The notes below the pieces were generated by a model that was not told the DNA's origin, did no database searches, and was given only the letters and a program-made list of their open reading frames with translations. A stretch of 17,156 nt of DNA. Origin: an uncultured Eubacteriales bacterium. Its GTDB lineage: Bacteria > Bacillota > Clostridia > Monoglobales > Monoglobaceae. A program made the position numbers and the translations under genes. Positions 1-7,848 of the stretch are shown here, piece by piece; within the stretch, counting starts at the first letter, position 1, and each line of letters begins with the position of its first letter. Where the stretch lies: contig CATWQA010000042.1 in the NCBI GenBank assembly GCA_958352815.1, positions 1 through 17,156 on the forward strand, written 5' to 3'.

Positions 1-649
1 AAACATCCTCGGTGCGGGAAATCCCCTGCTTTGCCAGCTCGTTTTTAAGCCACACGTCGTTGTTGCCCGTATACTTCAAATTTTCATAGAGCACAATTCC
101 GTCCAGGATAACATTAACGCTGACCCTTGCGGGCTTTTTAGGATTGCTCCCCCGCATTTCGTTTTTCATATCCTCAACGTTCACGGGACGAGCTCCGTTG
201 GTGGGCAGAAACGAAATTTTTCCGTTGCTCTCCATAACCGCCACGGATATGTCGTTTATATCAAAGTACCCCTGTATTCTGCACTGGGCTAAAAATTCGC
301 TTATGTCTATCCTCGCCTTTGCTAAGTTCTTCTTGTAGATTTTTCCGTTTTCCAGTAGGATAATCGACCTGCCCTCGGCAAAACGCCTGAACCCTAAAGA
401 GTGAGCGGAGACAATTCCCATGGCAAATGCCGCCACTGCATATATAACCATTGCCAGCAAAGGCTTCATAAAGTCCCCGTCAATGGTGGTTGCCATTTCC
501 GCCGCAATAGAGCCTATGGTAATGCCGTTTACGTAGTCGAACATGGACAGCTCGGACATCTGCTTATATCCCAGCAGCTTTGTCAGGAAAAACAGCACCA
601 CTATGGAGCCCACAGAGGCAATCCCCACCTTGGTCAAATCCATAATCAT
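1..649 (-). CDS. DUF421 (YetF-like) membrane protein, C-terminus cut by window edge
   Basis: The reading frame is open from 649 to the left edge, giving at least 216 residues. The N-terminal 80 or so residues are hydrophobic and look like three membrane helices, with KLLGYKQMSELSMFDYVNGI between the first two. This is the hallmark of the DUF421/YetF family, which has three N-terminal helices and a soluble C-terminal alpha/beta domain. The soluble part is seen here as EGRSIILLENGKI and later VILDGIVLYENLKYTGNN. I chose the ATG at 649 because AGGAGG (659-664) lies nine bases upstream; the ATG at 643 would leave 15. It follows prmA on the same strand after a 70-base gap and may be cotranscribed with it. 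The family's function is poorly defined, although YetF-type proteins have been linked to spore or envelope traits in Bacillus. The 3' end is missing only because of the window. Confidence 0.88.
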   Translation of the reverse strand, partial: MIMDLTKVGIASVGSIVVLFFLTKLLGYKQMSELSMFDYVNGITIGSIAAEMATTIDGDFMKPLLAMVIYAVAAFAMGIVSAHSLGFRRFAEGRSIILLENGKIYKKNLAKARIDISEFLAQCRIQGYFDINDISVAVMESNGKISFLPTNGARPVNVEDMKNEMRGSNPKKPARVSVNVILDGIVLYENLKYTGNNDVWLKNELAKQGISRTEDV

Positions 650-719
650 AAAAAAATACCTCCTCATTAACTGTTGAGCAACAGATAATTTGGAGTTATT
701 TTATGGAATATATTAAATT

Positions 720-1691
720 TTATGCGGATTTGCAGGTGTACGCCGTCCATTCCTCCGACTGTTTTGCGTTAATAATTTCAAGACCTGCATTTTCCAGTGC
801 GGACTTAACCTCCTCCGCCCTCTCGTTGATTATTCCGGAGCACACAAACACGCCCTCAGGTTTCATGAATCCTGTCACATACGGACTGAGAGCGATAATG
901 ACATCGGCAACAATATTGGCTGCCACCAGGTCATAGGTCTTAAAGGTCGCCCGCAGCTCCGAATTTTCTATAACGTCTCCGTGAACCACGTGATACCGCT
1001 CCTTTTCCACCCCGTTGAGCTCCAGATTGGAATACGCCACGTCCACGGCGTTGGGGTCAATATCCACAGCGTCACAGCTCTCCGCACCCAAAAGCAGGGC
1101 AATAATCGAGAGTATTCCGCTGCCGCAGCCCAAGTCCAGCACAGTATCACCGGACTTAATGTGCTTCTCAATTTCTTCAATGCAGAACCTTGTGCTGTCA
1201 TGGGAGCCGGTGCCGAAGGTCATGCCCGGATTCACCTTGAACACGGTGCGTCCCTCCGCCTCGCCCTCCTTTAGGGGCTGCCACTGGGGCTGGATTAATA
1301 TCTTCTCCCCTATTTTCAGGGGCTTAAAGAACTGCTTCCAGTTCTCCGACCAGTCCTCATCCTTGACATGGGCTGTCATAACCGTCAGGGCTCCGAAGCT
1401 GCCATCCTTGTCGGTGCACTTCAGGGCTTTTAACGCCGAGTTGATTTCCTCAAGCTGTTTCTCTCCCGTCGGGTCGTCTGTTAGGTAGAGGGTAATTCTT
1501 GTGTCGGCAGTTTTAAGCCGCTCCAGCTCCTCGTCCACATAGTCCCAATACTTCCTGTTGTTTTCAAGGAACTCCTTAAAGTCGTCCTTGTCGGCAATCT
1601 CTATTCCGTCATGCCCCAGCTCGCCCAACATATAGCTCACAGGGTCTATGCCTGCATTTGAAGTAATAATGCTGACTTTAATCCAATCCAT
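720..1691 (-). CDS. prmA: Ribosomal protein L11 methyltransferase PrmA
   Basis: The product is an S-adenosylmethionine-dependent methyltransferase that methylates ribosomal protein L11 in the cytoplasm. The protein has 323 residues, slightly longer than the usual 290-315. An N-terminal substrate-recognition domain (about 1-125) is followed by NPGMTFGTGSHDST (154-167), the PrmA signature. The Rossmann motif I DLGCGSG (186-192), the acidic end of strand 2 in AVDIDPNAVDVA (208-219) and the motif IV region DLVAANIVADVI (254-265) follow. GGAGG sits six bases before the ATG. A prmA directly after dnaJ is the classic Firmicute heat-shock arrangement. Here, however, a 327-base repeat-rich gap separates the two genes, so the link to the heat-shock transcript may be weakened. 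Confidence 0.96.
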   Translation of the reverse strand: MDWIKVSIITSNAGIDPVSYMLGELGHDGIEIADKDDFKEFLENNRKYWDYVDEELERLKTADTRITLYLTDDPTGEKQLEEINSALKALKCTDKDGSFGALTVMTAHVKDEDWSENWKQFFKPLKIGEKILIQPQWQPLKEGEAEGRTVFKVNPGMTFGTGSHDSTRFCIEEIEKHIKSGDTVLDLGCGSGILSIIALLLGAESCDAVDIDPNAVDVAYSNLELNGVEKERYHVVHGDVIENSELRATFKTYDLVAANIVADVIIALSPYVTGFMKPEGVFVCSGIINERAEEVKSALENAGLEIINAKQSEEWTAYTCKSA

Positions 1692-1714
1692 GGCTGTCCT
1701 CCAAAATGTAATAT

Positions 1715-1834
1715 ATATCGCCGAGCCCTATTCCGCTCCATCGGCAACAACTTAGGGCTATTATTAACATTGCATACTTTGTGTAAATCGAAATAATGAG
1801 TGCTAACCAACTTCAGAGAAGTTGGGTCACAGCC
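1715..1834 (-). repeat. R1 interspersed element, copy 1 (reverse orientation)
   Basis: This is one of five copies of a repeat. Read on the minus strand it has GGCTGTGAC, the hairpin CCAACTTCTCTGAAGTTGG (plus-strand 1807-1825), 51 bases, then CTAAGTTGTTGCCGA (ending near 1741), followed by a GCCGA/TCGGC pair. No terminal inverted repeat is recognisable in this copy. It lies between dnaJ and prmA and ends only about 20 bases before the prmA ribosome binding site. Confidence 0.85.
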
Positions 1835-1837
1835 GCC

Positions 1838-1930
1838 GTGCGCCGCACTTTGCAAAATGCGGTAAGCAAGCACGGTAGGCGGTCGTAGACCGCTCGTAAG
1901 GCGCGCAGGCGCGGGTAATCGATTATCCCG
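1838..1930. repeat. Cluster of GC-rich hairpins between dnaJ and prmA
   Basis: Several short perfect or near-perfect dyads sit end to end. One is GCGGTC, GTA, GACCGC at 1879-1893. Another is GCGGG and CCCGC flanking the palindrome TAATCGATTA at about 1911-1930. A GCAC/GTGC-type pairing lies around 1838-1875. None has a clean U-tract, so I do not call a terminator. The cluster sits between repeat R1 copy 1 and repeat R2a and looks like part of the same mosaic. Confidence 0.5.
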
Positions 1931-1937
1931 CATAATT

Positions 1938-1991
1938 TTTATATAATCACATTGGTTTACATGCGGGGCGTATAGGAATCCGCCCCCTACA
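1938..1991 (-). repeat. R2 GC-rich palindromic repeat, copy a (54 bases)
   Basis: On the minus strand this begins TGTAGGGGGCGGATTCC and ends TTATATAAA. It matches the plus-strand copy at 11234-11287 at 52 of 54 positions, with no gaps, by my own alignment. The GC core is an imperfect palindrome of the GGGGCG...CGCCCC type. Confidence 0.8.
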
Positions 1992-1992
1992 G

Positions 1993-2010
1993 CCGCCCCG
2001 ATGGGGGCGG
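1993..2010 (-). other. Short GC hairpin directly after dnaJ
   Basis: CCGCCCC, a four-base loop and GGGGCGG form a perfect 7-bp stem eight bases past the dnaJ stop. On the transcribed minus strand the T-run precedes rather than follows the stem, so this is not a textbook terminator. It abuts the R2a repeat and may be an R2 derivative, or it may protect the dnaJ mRNA 3' end. Confidence 0.45.
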
Positions 2011-2018
2011 AGAAAAAA

Positions 2019-3155
2019 TCAATCAAACAAGTCCTTAATCTTTTCTGTAAAGCTCTTGCGCTTTTTATACTTTGACGGGTCAATGCTGTCGTCAAACTGG
2101 CGCAGCAAGTCCTTCTGTTTCTCACTGATACCCTTTGGTATCTCCACCTGCACCTTGACGTACTGGTCGCCTCTGCCGCCGCCGTTGAGCTTCCGAGCAC
2201 CCTTGCCCTTTAGGCGGAACACCGTTCCCGGCTGGGTTCCCTCAGGTATGTTATACACCACGTTTCCGTCAACAGTGGGAACCTTAACATCTCCGCCCAA
2301 GGTTGCCTGCACAAAGGATATAGGGTAGTCGCACATTATATCGCTGCCCTGGCGCACGAAAATCTTATGGGGCTTAACACGCACCGTCAGCAGCAGGTCT
2401 CCCGAGGGGCCTCCGTTCTTGCCTATATCGCCCTCGCCCCGTACGCTGAGGCTTTGACCCGTGTCAATTCCTCCGGGGATATTCACGTTTATCTTCTTGC
2501 TCCGTCTCATGGCGCCCTCGCCGCGGCAGGTCTTACAGGGGTCGTTTATAATCGTTCCCTTACCACGGCAGGCGTCACAGGTTCTGACGGTCTGCATACT
2601 GCCGAATGGGGTTCTCTGAACCGCCCTGACCTGACCGGTTCCGCCGCAGGCAGAACATCTGACGGGCTGGCTTCCCGCCGCAGCTCCGCTGCCGCCGCAG
2701 GAACTGCACTGCTCCATATGGCTGACAGTGATTTCCTTTTTGGTGCCGAAGCATGCCTCCTCAAAGGTCAGGTCAATACTCATCTGAATATCCCTGCCCC
2801 TCTGGGGTGCGTTAGGGTTGCGGCGTGACGAGCCGCCTCCGCCGAAAAAACTGCCGAATATATCGCTCAGGTCAATATCCTCAAAGCCAAAGCCTCCGCC
2901 GCCGTAGCCTCCGCCCGCGTTAGGGTCAACCCCCGCGTGACCGAACTGATCATACCGCGACTTCTTATCCGGGTCGCTCAGCACCTCGTATGCCTCGCTT
3001 GCCTCCTTGAACTTTGCCTCCGCACCCTCCTTATCGTCCGGGTTAAGGTCGGGGTGATACTTCTTTGCCAGCTTCCTGTAGGCCTTTTTTATTTCGTCGG
3101 CTGAAGCGCCGCGGCTGACGCCCAGCACCTCATAATAATCTCTCTTATCTGCCAT
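2019..3155 (-). CDS. dnaJ: Chaperone protein DnaJ (Hsp40)
   Basis: DnaJ is the J-domain co-chaperone that delivers substrates to DnaK and stimulates its ATPase in the cytoplasm. The 378-residue length is typical. The J domain covers about 1-70, with the essential HPD at 34-36. A Gly/Phe-rich segment follows (about 78-110, with repeated GGGG and FGG). The zinc-binding region holds four CxxCxGxG repeats, with cysteines at 150/153, 167/170, 193/196 and 207/210, all intact. The C-terminal substrate-binding domains complete a type I DnaJ. AAAGGA stands in front of the ATG. It lies 97 bases after dnaK in the CIRCE-controlled operon, behind a strong hairpin (3211-3242) that could lower its expression relative to dnaK. 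Confidence 0.98.
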   Translation of the reverse strand: MADKRDYYEVLGVSRGASADEIKKAYRKLAKKYHPDLNPDDKEGAEAKFKEASEAYEVLSDPDKKSRYDQFGHAGVDPNAGGGYGGGGFGFEDIDLSDIFGSFFGGGGSSRRNPNAPQRGRDIQMSIDLTFEEACFGTKKEITVSHMEQCSSCGGSGAAAGSQPVRCSACGGTGQVRAVQRTPFGSMQTVRTCDACRGKGTIINDPCKTCRGEGAMRRSKKINVNIPGGIDTGQSLSVRGEGDIGKNGGPSGDLLLTVRVKPHKIFVRQGSDIMCDYPISFVQATLGGDVKVPTVDGNVVYNIPEGTQPGTVFRLKGKGARKLNGGGRGDQYVKVQVEIPKGISEKQKDLLRQFDDSIDPSKYKKRKSFTEKIKDLFD

Positions 3156-3210
3156 ATTTATTTCCTTTCAAGCCTCTCGGCTTTAAACTGCAATATTTAA
3201 AAACCTTAAA

Positions 3211-3242
3211 ATGTTCCCCGCCGCCTGAGAGACGGGGAACAT
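3211..3242 (-). terminator. Intercistronic hairpin between dnaK and dnaJ
   Basis: A perfect 10-bp stem (ATGTTCCCCG and CGGGGAACAT) with a 12-base loop starts about ten bases after the dnaK stop. On the minus strand it is followed by TTTTAAGG then TTTTT, an interrupted U-tract. It could be a leaky terminator or an mRNA-stabilising end that yields more dnaK than dnaJ. Its presence inside the operon and the interrupted U-tract argue against complete termination. Confidence 0.6.
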
Positions 3243-3252
3243 CTGCGCTAAA

Positions 3253-5088
3253 TTACTCTGCTTCCGTAAAGTCTGCGTCAACAACGTTGTCGTCATTGCC
3301 GCCGTTCTGCTCGGGCTGTGCTCCTGCCTGCTGAGCCTGTGCCTGAGCTGCCGCTTCCTGATACAGCTTCTCGCTTACTGCGTAGAACTTCTTGGAAACA
3401 GCCTCGGTCTGTGCCTTTACGCCCTCAACGTCAATAGGTGAAGCCTTAAGCATTTCCTTGAGCTTATCAACCTCTGCCTGAATGCCGCTCTTTTCATCCT
3501 CGGAAATCTTGTCGCCCATTTCGCCCAGAGTCTTTTCTGTCTGATAAACCATGCTGTCCGCCTGGTTGCGAACGTCAACCTCTTCCTTGGCTTTCTTATC
3601 CTGCTCGGCGTACTGCTCTGCTTCCTTAACCGCCTTCTCAATATCCGCGTCGGACAGATTTGTGCTTGCCGTAATGGTGATTGCCTGCTCCTTGCCTGTT
3701 CCCAAATCCTTTGCCTTAACGTTTACGATACCGTTGGCGTCAATGTCAAAGCTTACCTCAATCTGGGGAACGCCTCTGGGTGCGGGCGGAATATCAGTCA
3801 GGCTAAATCTGCCCAGAGTCTTGTTGTACGCCGCCATTTCACGCTCGCCCTGGAGCACGTGTACCTCAACACTGGTCTGACCGTCTGCCGCCGTGCTGAA
3901 TATCTGGCTCTTGTTTGTGGGGATTGTGGTGTTTCTCTCAATGAGCTTTGTGAACACGCCGCCCATGGTCTCAATACCCAGTGACAGGGGTGTTACGTCC
4001 AGCAGAACCAAATCCTCAACATCGCCTGTGAGAACGCCTGCCTGAACAGCCGCACCTATGGCAACGCACTCGTCGGGGTTAATTCCCTTGTGGGGGTCCT
4101 GACCTGTCAGCTTCTTAACAGCCTCCTGAACGGCAGGGATTCTGGAAGAACCGCCGACCAGCAGAACCTTGTCAATCTGGTTGGGGGACAGGCCTGCCTC
4201 GTTCATGGCGTCTCTTGAGGGTCCCATTGTCTTTTCAACCAGGTCGGCTGTCAGCTCGTCAAACTTAGCTCTTGTCATTGTAATATCCAGGTGCTTGGGG
4301 CCTGTTGCGTCTGCCGTAATAAAGGGCAGATTAATGTTGGTGCTGGTAACGCCCGACAGCTCAATCTTTGCCTTTTCGGCAGCCTCCTTAAGTCTCTGTA
4401 GAGCCATTTTATCCTGTCTTAGGTCAATGCCGTTCTCCTTTTTAAACTCGTCTGCCAGGTAGTTCATAACCTTATCGTCAAAGTCGTCGCCGCCCAGACG
4501 GTTGTTACCGCTGGTGGCCAAAACCTCAAACACGCCGTCGCCGATTTCCAGGATTGATACGTCAAAGGTACCGCCGCCCAGGTCGTATACCATTATCTTC
4601 TGGTCAACGTCCTTTGCAAGACCGTATGCCAGAGAAGCCGCAGTAGGCTCGTTAATAATTCTCTTAACGTCCAGACCTGCAATTTTACCTGCGTCCTTTG
4701 TTGCCTGTCTCTGAGAGTCGCTGAAGTATGCGGGAACGGTAATAACCGCCTCGGTTACCTTTTCGCCCAAATATGCCTCGGCGTCGCTCTTGAGCTTCTG
4801 CAAAATCATTGCGGAAATCTCCTGAGGAGTGTACTTCTTGCCGTCAATCTCAACCTTTCTGTCGGTACCCATATCACGCTTGATTGAGCTTATGGTTCTC
4901 TCGGGGTTGGTGATTGCCTGTCTCTTGGCAACCTGACCTACAAGACGCTCTCCGTCCTTTGTGAATGCAACTACAGACGGTGTTGTTCTCGCGCCCTCGG
5001 GGTTGGGAATAACCACGGGCTCTCCGCCCTCCATAACCGCTACGCACGAGTTGGTTGTACCTAAATCAATTCCTATAATCTTGCTCAT
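3253..5088 (-). CDS. dnaK: Chaperone protein DnaK (Hsp70)
   Basis: DnaK is the ATP-driven Hsp70 chaperone of the cytoplasm, working with DnaJ and GrpE. The product has 611 residues, normal for a Gram-positive DnaK. The N-terminal ATPase domain opens with IIGIDLGTTNSCVAV. It includes AYFSDSQRQATKDAG, INEPTAASLAYGL, the phosphate loop DLGGGTFDVS and VLLVGGSSRIPAV. The interdomain linker region reads DLVLLDVTPLSLGIE. The beta-sandwich substrate-binding domain and helical lid follow, and the acidic tail ends DADFTEAE. I place the start at 5088 (MSKIIGID) because GGAGG (5097-5101) is eight bases upstream; a start five codons earlier would overlap that site. grpE ends 32 bases upstream, and transcription is from the CIRCE promoter. 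Confidence 0.98.
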   Translation of the reverse strand: MSKIIGIDLGTTNSCVAVMEGGEPVVIPNPEGARTTPSVVAFTKDGERLVGQVAKRQAITNPERTISSIKRDMGTDRKVEIDGKKYTPQEISAMILQKLKSDAEAYLGEKVTEAVITVPAYFSDSQRQATKDAGKIAGLDVKRIINEPTAASLAYGLAKDVDQKIMVYDLGGGTFDVSILEIGDGVFEVLATSGNNRLGGDDFDDKVMNYLADEFKKENGIDLRQDKMALQRLKEAAEKAKIELSGVTSTNINLPFITADATGPKHLDITMTRAKFDELTADLVEKTMGPSRDAMNEAGLSPNQIDKVLLVGGSSRIPAVQEAVKKLTGQDPHKGINPDECVAIGAAVQAGVLTGDVEDLVLLDVTPLSLGIETMGGVFTKLIERNTTIPTNKSQIFSTAADGQTSVEVHVLQGEREMAAYNKTLGRFSLTDIPPAPRGVPQIEVSFDIDANGIVNVKAKDLGTGKEQAITITASTNLSDADIEKAVKEAEQYAEQDKKAKEEVDVRNQADSMVYQTEKTLGEMGDKISEDEKSGIQAEVDKLKEMLKASPIDVEGVKAQTEAVSKKFYAVSEKLYQEAAAQAQAQQAGAQPEQNGGNDDNVVDADFTEAE

Positions 5089-5120
5089 AATATATACCTC
5101 CAAAATTTAGATTTAATTTA

Positions 5121-5675
5121 CTAATTTGAAACCTTCACCATAGAATGGCGGACAACCCTTTCGCTGTCCCCCTTCTTATATATATAGCCCTTTGCAAATT
5201 CCTCTGTTACGGTGTTTGAGGGCAGGTCGCTGTCCTCTGTCATAACCGCATTATGCTTTTCCGGGTCAAACTCCTTGCCCACGGCTTCAATCTCGCTTAT
5301 GCCTATGGAAGCCAGAGCGTCGCAGAACTGGGTTCTTACCATTTTAATACCCTCCAGCAGCGCCTCCTTATCGTCATTGGCTTCCGCCGCCGCAACCGCC
5401 CTGTCCAGATTATCCAGAACAGGTATGAGCTTTTCCGCAGCCTCGCACACGCCCATAGAGAAATTCTCGGACTTCTCCTTAACGGTTCTCTTTTTGAAGT
5501 TGTCAAACTCCGCTATCTTTCGCAGCAGCTTATCCTTTGCCTCCTCCAGCTTTGCGGCAAGCTGCTCCTTTTCGCTGTCGCTGCTTTCCTCGGCAGCAAC
5601 CTCCTCGGTCTCCTCGACTGCAACCTCTTCGGTCTCCTCAGCCGCAACCTCCTTGGCTTTCTCCTCAGCTGTCAT
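5121..5675 (-). CDS. grpE: Nucleotide exchange factor GrpE
   Basis: GrpE releases ADP from DnaK to reset the chaperone cycle. With the chosen start the protein has 184 residues. The first 45 or so are an acidic, repetitive tail (EETEEVAVEE-type units). A long helical coiled-coil stretch (KLEEAKDKLLRKIAEFDNFKKRT) then forms the dimer region. The C-terminal beta-domain holds GISEIEAVGKEFDPEKHNAV and ends with VVRHSMVKVSN, typical GrpE signatures. I chose ATG 5675, one base after the hrcA stop, since AAGGGG (5685-5690) lies nine bases upstream. Starts at 5684 or 5699 would overlap hrcA and have poorer sites. This start choice is moderately certain; the identity is not in doubt. Confidence 0.95.
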   Translation of the reverse strand: MTAEEKAKEVAAEETEEVAVEETEEVAAEESSDSEKEQLAAKLEEAKDKLLRKIAEFDNFKKRTVKEKSENFSMGVCEAAEKLIPVLDNLDRAVAAAEANDDKEALLEGIKMVRTQFCDALASIGISEIEAVGKEFDPEKHNAVMTEDSDLPSNTVTEEFAKGYIYKKGDSERVVRHSMVKVSN

Positions 5676-5676
5676 C

Positions 5677-6771
5677 TTAACCATCCCCTTCTTTATCATT
5701 ATCTTTCGGATTTTCGTTTTCCGAGCCCAGCCTGTCGCTTAGAATACGGCTCAGGCTCCGGGAAAAGAACTCTATTCCCGAAACAACCTTTGCGTAATCC
5801 ATTCTCTGGGGGCCTATAACCCCCACAATTCCAACCAGGTTGTCGCCCACGCTGTACCTTGAAACAACCACGCTGTTTTCCTTAAGCTGCGGAGCGGGAA
5901 GCTCGTCGCCTATGTAAATGCCGACGCCGTTTTCCCCCGTTTCAAAGTTCACCGCATCGATAACCTCGCCCAAAACGCTTTCGTCATCGAAAAATTCCAG
6001 AATGTTCTTTATCTTCTCAACATTGTTATATTCGGGGAACCTGAGTATGTTGGAGGCTCCCTCAACAACAACCTGCTTGCTCTCAATCTCACGGCGGGCT
6101 TCATGAATAAGCTCCAGCACCGACGAGAGGATTTCCACGTTCTCCCCCACGGCGTCCTTAATACCCATAAAGTTATCAAGGCTCACAAGGCCGCCCATAT
6201 CAAGCCCCGACAGATTGTCGTTTATAACTTGGTTCAGCTGCTCAACCTCTGCGTCCGTCACAGTCTCCCGAAGCCGCAGCAGCTTGTTCTTAATAAGCCC
6301 CGAGCTGTCCGACACTATAACCATTATGTTCCTGCCGTCTATGTTGGCAAGCTTCACGTTTTTAATACTGCCCAGCTTGTTTATGGGCAGCATGGCAAAG
6401 GTGGGCATGCTTGTTACCGAAGAAAACGCCGACGACAGACTCTTTATAACATTGTCAAGCTCCCTGAAACGGCTGAGCATTGCGCTTCTGAGCCGCTTTA
6501 TTTCAAGAGCCGTCATTTGATATTTATGCATGAGATTGTCAACATAAAACCTAAATCCCGCATTGGAGGGAATACGCCCCGCCGAGGTGTGGGGCTGGAT
6601 TAACATGCCCATCTCCTCAAGGTCGCACATCTCGTTGCGGATTGTCGCCGCGCTTAAATTAAGACTTGTCTTTTTTGAAATACTCCGCGAGCCAACCGGT
6701 TCGGCATTCTTAATATAATCCTCAACGATTGCCTGAAGTATTAATTTCTTTCTATCATCAAGGGACGCCAT
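5677..6771 (-). CDS. hrcA: Heat-inducible transcription repressor HrcA
   Basis: HrcA binds the CIRCE operator and represses the dnaK (and usually groE) operons; in this family GroEL helps keep it active. The 364 residues are slightly more than the usual 340-350. A winged-helix N-terminus covers about 1-75, with the recognition region PVGSRSISKKTSLNLSAATI, RNEMCDLEEMG and HTSAGRIPS. The GAF-like and insertion domains follow, with SIGVYIGDELP-like and VGVIGPQRMDYAKV segments near the C-terminus. I place the start at 6771 (MASLDDRKK) because GAAAGGTGG lies five bases upstream. A longer frame would begin at 6810 inside the CIRCE dyad and is rejected. As first gene behind CIRCE it autoregulates the operon. 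Confidence 0.96.
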   Translation of the reverse strand: MASLDDRKKLILQAIVEDYIKNAEPVGSRSISKKTSLNLSAATIRNEMCDLEEMGMLIQPHTSAGRIPSNAGFRFYVDNLMHKYQMTALEIKRLRSAMLSRFRELDNVIKSLSSAFSSVTSMPTFAMLPINKLGSIKNVKLANIDGRNIMVIVSDSSGLIKNKLLRLRETVTDAEVEQLNQVINDNLSGLDMGGLVSLDNFMGIKDAVGENVEILSSVLELIHEARREIESKQVVVEGASNILRFPEYNNVEKIKNILEFFDDESVLGEVIDAVNFETGENGVGIYIGDELPAPQLKENSVVVSRYSVGDNLVGIVGVIGPQRMDYAKVVSGIEFFSRSLSRILSDRLGSENENPKDNDKEGDG

Positions 6772-6799
6772 ACAAACCACCTTTCTTTGACTCTGTTTG

Positions 6800-6826
6800 T
6801 TAGCACTCACCGCACCCGAGTGCTAA
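6800..6826 (-). promoter_or_regulatory. CIRCE operator (HrcA binding site)
   Basis: TTAGCACTC (6800-6808), nine bases, then GAGTGCTAA (6818-6826) is an exact match to the CIRCE inverted repeat. It lies in the leader just downstream of the -10 element and upstream of the hrcA ribosome binding site. This is the standard place for HrcA repression of the operon. Confidence 0.98.
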
Positions 6827-6835
6827 TCCTTTATT

Positions 6836-6864
6836 ATAATAGCGCAACACCATAGATTTGTCAA
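6836..6864 (-). promoter_or_regulatory. Sigma-A promoter of the hrcA operon
   Basis: On the minus strand, TTGACA (6859-6864) is separated by 17 bases from TATTAT (6836-6841). The CIRCE operator begins about ten bases downstream, so the start of transcription falls at or in the operator. Confidence 0.85.
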
Positions 6865-6940
6865 GGACTTTTCGGAAAAATTTTGTAAATAATTTTTTAA
6901 CAAGAAAATACATAAAACATTCTGATTACATAGATAAAGC

Positions 6941-6969
6941 CCACCCGTATGCTTGGTGAGGTCGGGTGG
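6941..6969. other. Hairpin between the hrcA promoter and the HD-GYP terminator
   Basis: CCACCCG and CGGGTGG form a 7-bp stem with a 15-base loop. There is no U-tract on either strand. Its role is unclear. It lies just past the strong terminator of the HD-GYP gene and could back it up. Confidence 0.35.
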
Positions 6970-6982
6970 ACATAGGGAATAC

Positions 6983-7015
6983 AAAAGGGGCTGTCGCACT
7001 AAGACAGCCCCTTTT
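6983..7015 (-). terminator. Intrinsic terminator of the HD-GYP gene
   Basis: AAAAGGGGCTGTC (6983-6995), a seven-base loop, and GACAGCCCCTTTT (7003-7015) form a perfect 13-bp stem ending in a T-run. It begins five bases past the HD-GYP stop. It is symmetrical, so it could also work in the other direction. It insulates the heat-shock operon promoter from upstream reading. Confidence 0.9.
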
Positions 7016-7020
7016 GAAAC

Positions 7021-7782
7021 TTATTCTTCACTATACCCATCGGCAATAACCTTTTTGGTCGCCTTCACCACATGAGGGTCAAACTGAGTGCCGCTGCACT
7101 TGGTAAGCTCCGCCACAATATATTCTCTGGGATATGCCTCCCTGCCGGGGCGTTCGTTGGACATTGCCTCAAAGGCGTCCGCTACCTCGATTATGCGGGC
7201 GACAATCGGGATTTCCTCTCCCTTGAGCCCGTCGGGATAGCCGCTGCCGTCAAACCGCTCATGGTGATGAGCCACCGCTTCTGCGTACATAGCAAGCCTC
7301 GGTATCCGTCTGACAATATCCGCCGATGCGCCCGGGTGGTTATGCCAGCGGCTGAGCTCCTCCTCTGTCATGCTGAGCTTTGACTTGTTAAGCAGCTTTT
7401 TATCCATATATATCTTGCCTATATCATGAAGCATGGCAGCGTAATAAAGCCCCGTCAGGTCCGCAAAGCCCATATTTTCGCCGATAGCCCTTGCGATTTC
7501 CGCCACCCTCTTTGAATGGCCTCCCGCATAGGGCATTTTTTCCTCAAATATTTCAACCAATGCCAAAATCACTTCCTCCGCCGGGATTTCCGAGGAAGGC
7601 TTTGCGCCTGCCATTTGTTTTTCGGTAACGTTATTCAAATTAATGGAGTCGTTACCCTTGTTCAAGCTGATAGAGCCGCTGCCCTTAAGCCTTGAAACAA
7701 CCACTTTTGTGCCTGCCGCCGCCGTAACCAAAGCAGCTCCGCCTGCCGCCGCCGCAAATGCCGCCAATTTCTTAATCTTCAT
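7021..7782 (-). CDS. Membrane-anchored HD-GYP domain phosphohydrolase
   Basis: HD-GYP proteins commonly hydrolyse cyclic di-GMP; that substrate is an inference here. The protein has 253 residues. An Ala-rich hydrophobic segment (about 6-30) looks like a signal anchor, and a polar linker runs to about 65. The HD-GYP domain then fills 68-253. Visible metal and active-site residues are H89 (GGHSKRV), H119-D120 in MLHDIGK, H147 and H149 (HNHPG), H173-H174 in AHHHERFDGSGYP with GYP at 181-183, and D202 in EVADAFEAM, so the site looks complete. There is no sensor domain. AGGAGG lies seven bases before the ATG. It is single-gene, with its own terminator, and is divergent from spoVT. Some HD-GYP proteins act on other nucleotides or are not enzymes. 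Confidence 0.88.
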   Translation of the reverse strand: MKIKKLAAFAAAAGGAALVTAAAGTKVVVSRLKGSGSISLNKGNDSINLNNVTEKQMAGAKPSSEIPAEEVILALVEIFEEKMPYAGGHSKRVAEIARAIGENMGFADLTGLYYAAMLHDIGKIYMDKKLLNKSKLSMTEEELSRWHNHPGASADIVRRIPRLAMYAEAVAHHHERFDGSGYPDGLKGEEIPIVARIIEVADAFEAMSNERPGREAYPREYIVAELTKCSGTQFDPHVVKATKKVIADGYSEE

Positions 7783-7848
7783 AATAACGCCTCCTCATAA
7801 TATTGTCTCTTTAAACCGGAGCGCCGAAAACATCTGCGCTCAATTACT

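Noticed and set aside
1646..2200. 184-residue minus-strand frame across the dnaJ-prmA gap
   Set aside because: It overlaps the ends of dnaJ and prmA in another frame and runs through R1, R2 and hairpins. No ribosome binding site and no familiar domain.
2367..2828. Plus-strand frame antisense to dnaJ
   Set aside because: Shadow of the GC-rich dnaJ coding sequence; no start site or recognisable product.
5212..5819. Two long plus-strand frames antisense to grpE and the end of hrcA
   Set aside because: They mirror grpE codon usage (Ser/Leu-rich complement of acidic repeats) and have no ribosome binding site.
6772..6810. Longer hrcA start at 6810
   Set aside because: That start codon lies within the CIRCE operator and at the expected transcription start; 6771 has a proper ribosome binding site.
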